Shown in pieces: positions 11,416-21,552 of a stretch of 64,000 nt of DNA (its first letter is position 1; each line of letters starts with the position of its first letter). The translations under genes were made by a program, and so were the position numbers. The stretch covers positions 545,544 through 609,543 of the forward strand of contig NW_017265161.1 of the NCBI RefSeq assembly GCF_001638985.1. The letters are read 5' to 3'. The notes under the pieces were generated by a model, which had not been told where the DNA came from, searched no databases, and worked only from the letters and a program-made list of their open reading frames with translations. The DNA is from Phycomyces blakesleeanus NRRL 1555(-) (taxonomy: Eukaryota; Mucoromycota; Mucoromycetes; Mucorales; Phycomycetaceae).

Positions 11416-14400
11416 TTACAGTTTGATATATCTCAATTTTCCAGCAGTACTTTTCATGTCTTCATTAAATATATAGTATGGTGTGACAACTTTATATTTG
11501 GTTGAGTCCACAGCAGTTTGGACTAAACCAACTTGGTTTTGGATATCATTAAGACTGATGACTACTAATCTTTGATATATAGAGGCTGTCTCTAGAGTTC
11601 CGACTGGAATGAAATAGTCATAGTCCATGGCCGAGTGATCATTCATAACACTTACCAACACAAGAAACTGCCTGCAGCTTTTATTATGAGGTAAGATGTT
11701 ATGGGTAAAATAAAAAATCACAGAGCCAACAAACTAGTGAATTTTACTAAGATTTGAATTAAAGTAATTAGAAGCTTCATTCTATATAGCTTTTGTTATG
11801 AAAAACTTACTTTTGGTATATGGCATGGAATTGTATGTAGTGGTTGCCTCGACGGAATTCAGATCTTTTTCTTCTATACATTTCAGAGCCATAGACATGG
11901 CTACCAATTAAAGCACAAGCTGCAATTTCGATTGTATTCATAGTATATTGTGGGTCAGTTTGATGGGAATTAGATTTGGTATAATAGGTTTGTAGTTCCT
12001 TGGTAAACGTGAGTAAATTGGTGAATTCTTTTATATAGGGTATTGATTCAAATAGACTCCATAGCCGGTGGTTTTGTTCGTGTGGTGAAGGGAGAGGAAG
12101 TTTCAGGTAATCGTCGAGTGATGTTCGATATGGCTTTATAAGGTTCAGCTGTTGTTCTATGTTGAATGCACAATTCAGATAACCACGTATTGCAAGTCTT
12201 TCGACCAAGTTCCCAGCATATTCACCAGAGAATACTCTACTTTTGATCAGTTTTGAGTATCTCCCAATCGTTCTCTCCATGGATCTAGTGTTATAGACCC
12301 TGAGATTCCTCATTTTTCTTGTTATATAACCAATGTGAGTCAAGTAGTGGTTTACTAGAGAAAATACACTTATGGACAAGCTGTTTTTGCTGATCTCGAC
12401 TTGCAAAAACTGGTGCCAAATGCTAAAGTGACTACAGGTAAAGAAAGGTAAGCATCAGTATTATTCTTATTTTAAAAAATAAAAACTAAAGAATACATTA
12501 AAACTTACTTTTCCATTTCAACAATTAGCTCCTCATTCAAGCTCTATTGCAGTGAAATATAACAACCTTTCACCAAAGCGAGAAGTGCTTTTCGAGTAGC
12601 AGCTTTTGAGAAAAGAGGTACAAGGAGAGTAGGGATTGCATATAATAAAAAATCAATATAATTGATTGCTCTCACACCTTCAGTCTTAAGGATCAGATTA
12701 TCTCAGCTGCCTTGAAATGATACAGGGATTCTTGATTGTAACAGTTTGATGCATTGACCAGCTGATAATACATCCTTTTTTGGCAATGAGAAGGTGTATC
12801 AATCTTTTAGCAAATGAGATCCTTCAGCATTTTTCGAGTAGTAGTTCTTGGTAGCTGTAGTAGTATTTGATAGTACTATTAGCTTGTGGATAAGCTTCCC
12901 TATACCATGACCAATTAAATGCATCTCATCCAGGCTGTAGAATGAAGACCCAGTAAAGGTAGGGAGCTGAGCAAAGATGTTGGACTCTTGAATGCTAGTA
13001 TTCTATATATGTATATATAAAGTAATTATCAGTACAATGGGTTTTTTTTTTAAATATTTCTCTCTTTTTCTTACAGTGATTTACTTACAGGGTTGCCATT
13101 AACAAAGTCAATCATTGGCCTTAGAGGAGCACAACAGTTTTTAAAGTACATGTCTCTACCTCTTAAGGGGGCTTCACCTAATACTTCACATATGTAACAT
13201 CCATATCTGTAATTATGATCTTTATGATGACAATACTTTGTAACCTATTTTGCCAATTTTGTAAGTCACCCTTTTTTGTTTTTTTTTCTTCTTCCACTTA
13301 CTTGAGGAATGTCTCCAGATGCCATTACAATGTGGACTTTTGCTGCAATCCTTTCACCGTCAAATTTTTTTATAATCAGTTCATATTTGCCTAAGCTAAT
13401 GACTTCAGCTATTATGGATAATAAGAAAGAATCAAGATCTACAGACTTTCTGGGTATAATGACAAGTTGAATAAGGTATTCATTGATATATCTTAAAAAG
13501 AGGAAAAATATGTAAGTTTCTTTTATGGAAATAATAATAATAAAACATCTTAAATGAAAGAAGCTAATTCTATTACCTTATCAATGGATCGTAATTTAAA
13601 ATCATGGCATGTACAATTGTCAATTGCTGTTTTGATTTTTTCTGGTTTACAAAACCATCTAAGAACAAGGCAACAGCAACATTGTCAGGAGACTGGAAAA
13701 GGTGTTGGGTTTTGAGGGCTCTATACTCTTCTCCATCAAAGTAATCAGACAAATCACTAGATATAAGTTGTCTGTTTGCTCTGTAATGGAGTTTCTTCCT
13801 TGTGTCACTGTTGCTGAGGAGTCTAGCCAGTTGATTGCCTAGTGACATCATCTTCATTGTCTTCACCAGGACCAAATGGGCAAGGGTATCATCTGTGGCC
13901 TCCATGAACCTCTTACTGTCACAGTGAGGGCATTCTTCTTTGTTTTGGGTATTATTATACAACTTACAGGCATTCACGCATATGTCATATGCGTGAGGCT
14001 TTATTGCTGCTTTGTTCTTTAGTAAGGTATTTACAGGTCCAGCCCGAAGTATTTCTGGAGAATACTCTATGGATTTATCACAATAGTTAGTTTTTTGAGA
14101 TAATTAAAAAGAATTTGGTTGAGTATATTGTACCTTTTGAAAGTTTATCATGATCCTAAAATACTATGTTCATTAGGTTGGCAAGCTGATGATGACACTC
14201 TGTAGATACATTGAATGAAGTGACAATATCATACAGCTCAATACTCAACAATTGTGAAGTAGTGAAGGTATTCTCAGTAAAGATATTATCATTGTATATA
14301 TGTCCTTCATCACCAGCCTTAAAATTACAGGAGGCTTTATAGGTTCTTGGTTTGAATGGGTCAAAAGATATGTCTGTTAAACACAATTAGTATTCAAAAG

Positions 14401-14654
14401 ATTGTTTTTTTTCTGGTAGATTAATATAAATGTTTACCTTCTGTCATATAGTCATCTACTGGAGTTGACAAGTCTTCATTTTCCAAATGAACGTGAGTAG
14501 AAGAACTAGCAGAAAATGTTGAGCCAGTATTTTATTTATGGATTTGCTTATGGTTCCGGAGCTGTTTACTTGTAAAACAATCTAAGTTGCAAACGTCACA
14601 AATGTATGAAGAAATGTTATTGAGACTTCTTGCTCTTTTGTTTGATGGATTCAT
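11416..14654 (-). pseudogene. Second type of tnp2-like transposase, multi-exon, degraded
   Basis: ATG at 14654 starts a C2H2-like finger (CDVCNLDCFTSKQLRNHKQIH) with an in-frame TAA soon after. The next exon (about 14378-14156) has SQLLSIELYDIVTSFNVSTE. The 13977-13573 exon has CPHCDSKRF, LLSNSDTRKKLHYRA, SDYFDGEEYRAL and ALFLDGFVNQ (first Asp region). About 13500-13318 reads KFDGERIAAKVHIVMASGDI (second Asp region). About 13200-13090 has Cys/His pairs. 12406-11807 has RNLRVYNTRSMERTIG and SKLIKSRVFSGEYAGNLVER (Glu region). A last block is 11721-11416. Known: CPYC...MRYR, DGF, GD.P and YS.RSMER are tnp2 landmarks of fungal CACTA relatives. The family differs clearly from copies A-G. Exon borders are approximate. 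Confidence 0.65.
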
Positions 14655-14659
14655 TTTTA

Positions 14660-14900
14660 TAAAAAGTTGGTGCTTGTGATGTGGATGGTTTGTATACAAT
14701 AATAAATGGTATTATCTAAAGCTTCAAATAAATCATATATTTCTCTTTTTATACTTTTTTTTACAAACCGAGCAGAGAAGCTATTACTGGTCAGCAACAT
14801 AATTTTATTGGTCTTGTAATTGCATGAATTTCTCTCAGTTTGCAATCTTTTGTTCTTTTGTTATTTTTTCCATAAGTAAATGCCTTTCTTTCTGCTATTT
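14660..14900. other. Intergenic between divergent genes
   Basis: Short region between the tnp2-like gene (minus) and its divergent neighbour (plus). Probably holds both promoters. No motif is certain. Confidence 0.35.
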
Positions 14901-14905
14901 TTTCT

Positions 14906-15747
14906 TAACTTTATTTTATCTACGCGAACATATACAACATAAACAACATCTCTGAAAACATAAATCTGAGCACAGTGAGAACTGTAGTTCGTGAAGAACT
15001 TTCTGATATTTGGGCTTCTGTTGCCAAAATTGCAGAAACTGTTACCAGTCAGCAACAGTTTGTAAGAGAAGACATATTACACAGTTTTCATGCAGGTAAT
15101 GCAAGCATAATATTTTATCTTTTATATAATAACATTTACTTATAAAATCACTTTATTAAAAGGTGAACAAAGTGCTACACAAGCCAGAATATCTTACTTA
15201 GTAAATCATCCAGATGATAGAGGAGTAAGACATATTCCTGCTACAATGACTGAGGCCTGTGTTGGTTTTATACCAACAAGAACCAACAAGATGCCAAGTG
15301 CAACTTCCAGAATTAATGCACTCATAAATTTTCTGTGGAAGAAGCAACAGAGAACAGATGTTAACATATCCGCAGAAGAGCAGAAGCTCATTAGACTCTA
15401 GTTCCATATGTATACAAGGCAATGCCGACATATCATGCATGAAGATGGCATTGTAGAGACAAACTGGGGAAGATTGAGTAGTCAACAAAAGTTGTACTAC
15501 TCCTTGAGACTCAAGGAGTTAATCTTCTTGAACTACCAGTTCGCTCTACACAAATGCAGAGATCAATGGGCTGCTGCTCTTCTCCTTCAAGAAGTGATGA
15601 AGGCTGAACGCCAAACAGAGAAGTGGCGAATTGTATATATTACATTTAGTCTCATGCAAGATATTGCATTAATACTTTTCTTTATAAAAAAATATGCAGG
15701 CAAAGTTGAGCGGAGAAGTTCAAGAAGAAGAGTTGAGATATGTATAG
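14906..15747 (+). pseudogene. Divergent partner gene of the second tnp2-like element, unknown family
   Basis: Open reading joins exon 1 (to 15095; LSTVRTVVREELSDIWASVA, KIAETVTSQQQFVRED) to exon 2 (from 15163; GEQSATQARISYLVNHPDD, MPSATSRINALINFLWKK) across a 67-bp GT-AG intron that keeps the frame. A TAG at 15399-15401 interrupts it. The same frame then continues as YTRQCRHIMHEDGIVETNWG and KCRDQWAAALLLQEVMKAER. A possible last intron (about 15635-15699) leads to AKLSGEVQEEELRYV and a stop at 15745-15747. The start is unclear: the in-frame stop at about 14903 comes before any ATG. Family not recognised. Position suggests an accessory protein of the neighbouring transposon. It is unlike the accessory genes of copies A, B and D. 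Confidence 0.45.
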
Positions 15748-16935
15748 ATTATTCAAACGTAAAACTTAATACACTGACTAAACTATATTTTATAAGTAGC
15801 CTTGGTGGGCAGAAAGTAGTGTGGCATCCTCACCACCAAGAAGAAACATGCTGAGCCATTGTGTTTAATTTTTTTTGAACTCCTTATTGTTTCTGTCCTC
15901 CACAACAATAAAAAAAATTTTCTCTTTACAATTACCCTTTTTTTTAATAAATGACAAATCAACTCATTTCCTCTACTTTCTTCCATTGCTTTTCCTGTAA
16001 TCACATTCAAACAACATGCACCACTCAAACTTCAAGACACTCTTGATATAAAATTACTACAATTGTGCTTTGATTAAAAAAAGACTAATGCAACTAGAAA
16101 AACACATTTTTTGCAGTTTTTTTTCTTTCAAGCAGCTACAATATAATATGCTCTTGACTTACTTTCACAAAATACAGCTAATGTAAGTTACTGTCTTGTT
16201 AAACTGATAATGTATAGGGCATACTAAACAATCTGATCAGTTATTAATAAGTAGGTACTTCTAATTATCTGAGGCATATACTGCAGTATAATAGCTACCA
16301 GAAAATCTTCAAATGCAAACAAATTATAAGGGTAAGCTTACTAGGCTATGTGTATTTACTTTGTATATTAACTTATTTTTGTAGATTTCGTCTTTATTCA
16401 CAATTACTTGAGGCTGTTAATGAACATACTTGAGATAATTACAAAAAAATACTTTTAAGTATGTATATTTATAGTATTCTTTACTTTAACTTTACACAAC
16501 ACTAGAATAGAAATGCTTAAACATTCTTTCAATAGAAAAGTATCAACAATTATAATTCATAACAAAGAATCCCATCATCCATAGCTAATATATCTAAAGG
16601 TATGTATTACTCATATAACTAATATATGAGTTAGTATATGTGCAAGATATATTGCTAGTATTATTATTAAGCTTGCATATGAATATGTATCATTATATGC
16701 CATATTAAAGACATAGTATACTATATTATATTATATAGTCCATCGTATAGTCCATTGTATATTTCTATTGTATATTCTGTTATATATTCTACTGCACAGC
16801 AAGCATATGAATAAAAATAAAATCTACCAAATTTACTACCAATTTTTCCATATATGGATTTACTACCATACTTTTACTACCAATCTATTTGAAACTAAGC
16901 CAATCAAACATACTGCTTTACTATTCAGTAAATTA
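15748..16935. other. AT-rich intergenic sequence, no gene recognised
   Basis: No supported coding region. Contains T-rich and TATAGTCCAT-type simple sequence around 16725-16790. Confidence 0.4.
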
Positions 16936-17185
16936 GTGGCAATACCACTATGATTAGTGACAAGCATAGCTCATTTACCACTAATTTTTTCAATTAAGCA
17001 TAGTGTGGTCAGCTACCAAAATTTCTAAAAATTAGTGGCAGAACCACACACAAAGGTGATGTGGCAATACCACTATGATTAGTGGCAAGCATAGCTCATT
17101 TACCACCAATTTCCTCTGCTTTAGCATAGTGTGGCCAGCCACCAAATTTCATGCAAATTAGTAGTATTGCCACATCAATTTCATT
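16936..17185 (+). repeat. 125-bp tandem repeat, two units
   Basis: Units begin GTGGCAATACCACTATGATT at 16936 and 17061, and share AGCATAGCTCATTTACCAC and AGCATAGTGTGG with scattered differences. The unit is rich in the inverted pair CCACTAAT/ATTAGTGG, so it could fold as a MITE-like hairpin. A related piece lies reversed at 10790-10870. It adjoins LTR beta and tRNA-Asp. Confidence 0.7.
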
Positions 17186-17453
17186 CATAGTGAGTACTTC
17201 TTTATGCACAGTAATATCTTTCTGAGCATTAACTGTAGTATAATGAATATTTCTTTAATTAAATATAAATAATAACTACTGTGGATAATGTGCAGTATTA
17301 GTTTAGAAAACTATATAAGACAATTTAATTCATATCAATAAAAAGTAACTTTTATCCTCTCTTTCATTTTACATATACTCCTTGATCCCCAGTGGGTTTG
17401 ACCTTTTGACTTTGCTATAGTAAAAGGAAGACCATTCCAGATCAGGAACAACA
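17186..17453 (+). mobile_element. Solo LTR beta (5'-altered) beside tRNA-Asp
   Basis: Matches 20985-21194 closely: GGATAATGTGCAGTATTAG, CTATATAAGACAATTTAATT, GATCCCCAGTGGGTTTGACC and GATCAGGAACAACA. TATA-like and AATAAAAAG signals sit in the order expected of an LTR. It ends 43 bp before the tRNA-Asp 3' end. The 5' portion is replaced by the tandem repeat, so the true left end is lost. Confidence 0.7.
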
Positions 17454-17496
17454 CAAAAATGATAATAGGAAACTATACAAGAATGTAAAATGTATT

Positions 17497-17568
17497 CTCT
17501 CCGACCGGGAATTGAACCCGGGTCTCCCGCGTGACAGGCGGGGATACTTACCACTATACTATCGAAGA
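17497..17568 (-). tRNA. tRNA-Asp (GTC)
   Basis: Minus-strand cloverleaf: acceptor TCTTCGA pairs with TCGGAGA (one G-T), anticodon loop CTGTCAC gives GTC, T-arm GGGTTCAATTCCC serves as B box. A box TAGTATAGTGG. No intron and no encoded CCA. It decodes Asp GAY codons. The A box lacks CTCAG, and no LINE is inserted here. Confidence 0.95.
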
Positions 17569-17569
17569 C

Positions 17570-19178
17570 ATATATATTATGTCATGACGCAAATGTAAAA
17601 AATGTTTAGCATTAACCAAAAACGTATATTTGTTTGATGTGACATCAACTTATGGACAGATTATTAAGTTATGGACAGTGCAAAGTCGTGACTCCATCTC
17701 CGGACACAACAAAATCCGATTTCTTGGATTTATTTTCTCTCCACCTCTTTTTCCTTTTTTCTTGCTATTGACATTTAAATTCCCACTAGACTTTAAATGC
17801 TTTTCCCTTTTTTCTATTTCTTCCTTAATTTTTATTTCCTTTTTAGCTTATTTCCTTTTGCATTGCACTTATTCCTTTACACTTCTTGATATTACTTCTT
17901 TAGTATACTTCCCGAGAGTTCATATTTTTTTAATAGTTTAATTATTTTTATTTTTTATTATTTTTGATTATTTTCTTTTGTGATTATGCCTAAAGACCTA
18001 TATACTCTTCTAAATAATCATCATTTAGCATAAGATGTATCTAGATTGTCACCTTGTATGCAGTTGTCAATTAATATAAAAGAGAGACGTTTTTATTCCA
18101 ATAAAATTTATTCACTTTTTCTCTATATTTCTTTTAAACATTGTCACTGAGCTTGAGCTATTGTTCTGCAAGAAATACTAAGTTACACACTGTTAGGATC
18201 TACAAGTACTGTCTCACTATTTGTCTGTTTGCCTACTTGTTCATTGTCTATTTGTCTGTTTGTCTATTCGTCCATTTGTCTGTTTATCTGTTTACCTATC
18301 TATCTGTTATCCATATATCTGCTTCCATCTATTTCAAGTTCCATTCATTATCTAAATCCCTTCTTATTGGATTGTCTTGAGCAAAATCACAAGAATATAA
18401 CTATACATATAATATATATTATACTTCTGATCATTTGCACTACACACCATAACTCAACACGCATCAGTTACATGTGTTGTGAACAAGTCAGGCATTGGTC
18501 AGTTTCTGGTGATGGACACCAGATGGTGAGTTTCTTCTGTGGTTTGGTCTGGTGGTGAGCCGTGATGGATAATACCGGATTTGTAGATGTTGATCTCAAT
18601 GGTGAGTTGACCGAGTGACATGTCTTGAGGGACAGGAGTGGTCCCCCAGGTTTCTTGGAAAATCTTGTTGCCAATACCTCTTATACCCAAACACCCAATT
18701 TCATTCTGTTCCTTAAATAATTAGAATAACCATTTACATCATCATCTCAGAAACACCTGCCACCCACTAAAAAAATTATATCTTTTTCCCCTAATTTTAT
18801 ACACTTCTTTATTGCCAATATTTATTTACACTATTTTTTATTACATTTTTATTAGACTTCATTATTATACTATTATTATACTTTTTTATTTTACTTTACT
18901 ACATTTTTATTATATTATTACTTTACCTTTATTCAACTACTATATTTTTACTATACTTTTATTTTACTTTCTATATTTTTCTATTCCACTTCTACTATCA
19001 ACACTAGTTGCATGTAGTAAAATTTTCACTTGACTTTTTTTTCTTTTTCTCAAAAAATTATATTAACTAAACATTTTTGTTTATAAAAGAAACAACCTTT
19101 TCAATCAATAAAATCATCATTCTATCCTTGATCTTATTTATTTTTGTCTGTTATTATTATTATTTTTCATTTATACAC
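17570..19178. other. AT- and pyrimidine-rich region, no certain gene
   Basis: Holds TGTCTRTT-type simple repeats (18220-18310), long T/C-rich tracts (17720-17900, 18780-18990) and a more GC-rich block at 18490-18690. That block is open on the minus strand (IRGIGNKIFQETWGTTPVPQ) and may be a retroelement or gene relic. I could not assign it. Confidence 0.4.
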
Positions 19179-19711
19179 TGTTGTAAATGAGTATTAACTA
19201 CTGCTGTAATTGAGAATAAGTCTGAAGAAAATAATATAAGGCCTCAGCTATTCCAGTCAAAGGTGTCTACCGATTACTTTATTATTTAACACACAGGTTT
19301 AGCATGCATGATAGTGATTATATTTCATATGATGATATCACCATAATATGGGATACATCAGTGGATTATTATAAGCATAATTATAACTCATAAACACATT
19401 TACTTTCGATGTTAATACTTCATTGGGACTACATACATTTATATAATTAATCATATATTAATTATCCCAAGATCACGTTGCTCTGATTAAGGCTCAGATA
19501 GGATCGATTATCTGACCCCAGTCATATAATTTTCCCAATCCAAAACAATATAAATAGCAGTAGTAGTTCAGTGTAGAAACCTGGTCAAACTTTGATACAA
19601 AATCCTTTCTCAATAAACAAAACCTACACAAGTTCTCACGAATCTTCGTTTCTAATTTCAAATCTTCAATTCTTCCTCTTAAAAACTTCTTCAACTTCAA
19701 CCACCACAACA
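19179..19711 (-). mobile_element. Solo LTR delta, copy 1 (533 bp)
   Basis: On the minus strand runs TGTTGTGGTGG...TTTACAACA with 6-bp inverted ends TGTTGT/ACAACA. The same 533-bp unit lies at 45191-45723 on the plus strand. Equal length of two separate copies with TG...CA ends supports an LTR. No clear 5-bp duplication is seen. It cuts off the C-terminal side of MULE copy 3. Confidence 0.75.
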
Positions 19712-20255
19712 AATACGTATCTGGCTAGCAGATTTAGATGGCTGTTCTAATTGTTGGGACAGCTCAAGGAGGTATTTCTTTGCAAGAGGAAGAGTACAGA
19801 TATCTTCATGAACATCACCAGAAGTATGCTCAGTATGATCTTTTATTAAAGTTATCTCATACCACTCTGGTGTCTTAAAGAATCCTCTGACATGAAGAAA
19901 AGCAGAACACTTATTTTTCTTAGTTTGTTTCTGAACTACTCTCATGGCTGCCTTGGATTCATAAGTGCTAGCACAATGACACATATACTCCTGGGAAAAG
20001 TATATCCTAATATCACTGTTTTGGCTTCTTCAGCAGTAATATCAGTAGGTTGCTTGTTAGAATTACGGATAATCCATTTGACTACACAGGATTCACCAAT
20101 TTCTAGCAAGCAATCTCTCCACTCAGATGTTCTAACTTTTATAGTAGTATCAAGTCTAAGAGTCATCACTCCAGGAACAGATGTACACTCCAATGCTTCA
20201 GAGATTGTTGCAAAGTATAAATGTTTTCATTGAATTGAATGTTGTTTGTTGACAT
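19712..20255 (-). pseudogene. MULE transposase N-terminal fragment, copy 3
   Basis: ATG at 20255 (MSTNNIQFNENIYTLQQSL), then after a frameshift TLRLDTTIKVRTSEWRDCLL, and after another ACGTATGAATCC-type block SKAAMRVVQKQTKKNKCSAF and SGDVHEDICTLPLAKKYLLE. It parallels the N-terminus of the MULE at 8473-10032 (MSNNNIN.., VKASEWEKCL, AALKIIQ, RTLPLPSEA). Two frameshifts and loss of the DDE domain make it a relic. Confidence 0.65.
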
Positions 20256-20394
20256 ATTTAGTGAATAGTTATTTGAAAATAAAAACATGTGATTTAAAGG
20301 ATATAGAACCTTTGTTTCAAATAAACAATTCAAAAACAAAAGAAAGTATTAACAGTTACTATATTGGTTAATAATTTTCCATCTACCAGGAAAT

Positions 20395-20465
20395 ATATAC
20401 TTTTGTTACTGCACATAATAAGGTACTGTGGTTAACTATCTTCAGATTTTATGGATTCATCAAAA
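20395..20465 (-). repeat. LTR beta fragment, left part, split by nested insertions
   Basis: Reverse complement reads TTTTGATGAATCCATAAAAT then CTGAAGATAGTTAACCACAG, matching the beta-type start at 10740. The missing terminal piece, AAATAATGTCCGACA, lies at 21195-21209 on the far side of two full LTRs. CAAAA occurs at both junctions. Confidence 0.5.
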
Positions 20466-20827
20466 TGTCAAGTCTCGATCTGGTATTTCTTTTCTGGCAC
20501 TTGTAACTAAGTTGCAGAATCAATACCACTGGGGATTGTCAAGTTTATGAATAGTTTTTAGATAAGAATAAAGATGCTTTTTATTAAATATATTTCTTGA
20601 CTATTTATACAAAATGATAATTGATTTCTGGCTAAAAGAATAGCTATGATAATATATCTTAGATGCCTGTTGTCCAGTAATATCTTCTACAAGTATATCT
20701 CCCATCTTAAACATCTAAAACATATATGAAAGTCCAATCGGCAAAGTCAAGATCTTTTATCCTAAAAAGTCAACTCTTACTGGTTGCTTATAACTACCAA
20801 TTTTGTTCACTAATGTCAACTCTGACA
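20466..20827 (-). mobile_element. Solo LTR alpha, reversed copy (362 bp)
   Basis: Minus-strand TGTCAGAGTTGACATT...GAGACTTGACA. Matches 38556-38920 (plus) and 49949-50266 (plus), including TTTTAGCCAGAAATCA and CCCCAGTGGTATTGATTCTG. Ends TGTCA/TGACA are inverted. Confidence 0.75.
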
Positions 20828-20832
20828 AAAAT

Positions 20833-21194
20833 TGTCGGACATTATTTTGATGAATCCGAGAAATCGGGATAATTGACCACAGCAGTTCTGTATGTCAAAG
20901 ATACCTCATAGATAACGAACCGCAGTAATGTCTTGTAAAGATCAACCACAGTAACATCTTCTGAGCATCAACCGCAGTAAAAGGACTTCTCTTGTAATTA
21001 AATAGAGTATAATAGTTTACTGCGGATAATGCGCAGTATTAGTTTAGAAAACTATATAAGACAATTCAATTCCTATCAATAAAAAGCACCTTTTATCCTC
21101 TCTTCGATTTTACATATACTCTCCGATCCCCAGTGGGTTTGACCTTTTGACTTTGCTATAGTAAAAGGAAGACCATCCCAGATCAGGAATGACA
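20833..21194 (+). mobile_element. Solo LTR beta beside tRNA-Ile (362 bp)
   Basis: TGTCGGACATTATTTTGATG...GATCAGGAATGACA. The 3' half matches the LTR beside tRNA-Asp. Between 20870 and 20990 the motif AACCRCAGTAA recurs about four times at 25-35-bp spacing, which could be an upstream regulatory array. TATA-like CTATATAAG is near 21050. Ends 48 bp from the tRNA-Ile 3' end. Confidence 0.75.
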
Positions 21195-21209
21195 AAATAA
21201 TGTCCGACA
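21195..21209 (-). repeat. LTR beta fragment, terminal part
   Basis: AAATAATGTCCGACA is the reverse complement of the LTR beta start. With the preceding CA it forms a perfect 17-bp inverted repeat with 20833-20849, which can mimic a terminal inverted repeat. Nesting explains it better. Confidence 0.5.
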
Positions 21210-21242
21210 CAATCCAGAACAAAAACAAAACGTTAGTGTTGC

Positions 21243-21316
21243 TGCCCACTACAGGGGTCGAACCTGTGACCTTGGCGTTATTAGCACCACGCTCTAACCA
21301 ACTGAGCTAAGCGGGC
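21243..21316 (-). tRNA. tRNA-Ile (AAT)
   Basis: Acceptor GCCCGCT pairs with AGTGGGC, anticodon loop CTAATAA gives AAT, T-arm CAGGTTCGACCCCTG. A box TTAGCTCAGTTGG. No intron and no CCA. LINE insertion lies directly at its 5' end, yet the gene and its internal promoter boxes are complete. Confidence 0.95.
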
Positions 21317-21317
21317 A
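21302..21317. repeat. LINE target duplication, tRNA-side copy
   Basis: CTGAGCTAAGCGGGCA, i.e. tRNA-Ile positions 15 to -1. Repeated at 26115-26130 after the LINE. Confidence 0.9.
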
Positions 21318-21552
21318 CTGCTCTTTCACTTAAGCATTTATTTATCTAGTTCCAAAATTTTATTTTTGACGAATCCACATATAAAGTGTATCCATCCATC
21401 AACATCTTTACGCAAAACGATCCATCCATCACGAAAAACGTACCTCCCATTGCCAAAAGTAATGCAGTCCTTGTCCTTGGTATCCCAGCTGTCAGCAAAA
21501 AAAAATTTCAGCTCAATCAGACAACATCACGCCATCTGCATTCTCAATCCCA

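Noticed and set aside
18220..18310. CRISPR-like or telomere-like short repeats (TGTCTRTT)
   Set aside because: Irregular spacing and composition; a simple-sequence tract in a eukaryotic region.
18468..18690. Possible protease or gag coding relic on the minus strand
   Set aside because: Two overlapping open frames and higher GC, but no catalytic motif or second copy. Left as unassigned.
18812..19033. Hydrophobic small ORF (Phe, Tyr, Ile, Leu)
   Set aside because: Pure T/A low-complexity sequence. No start context or homologue.
20833..21209. A MITE with 17-bp perfect terminal inverted repeats
   Set aside because: The interior has TATA and polyadenylation-type signals and matches the LTR beside tRNA-Asp, and the right arm belongs to a reversed LTR beta relic. 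Nested LTRs explain it better.
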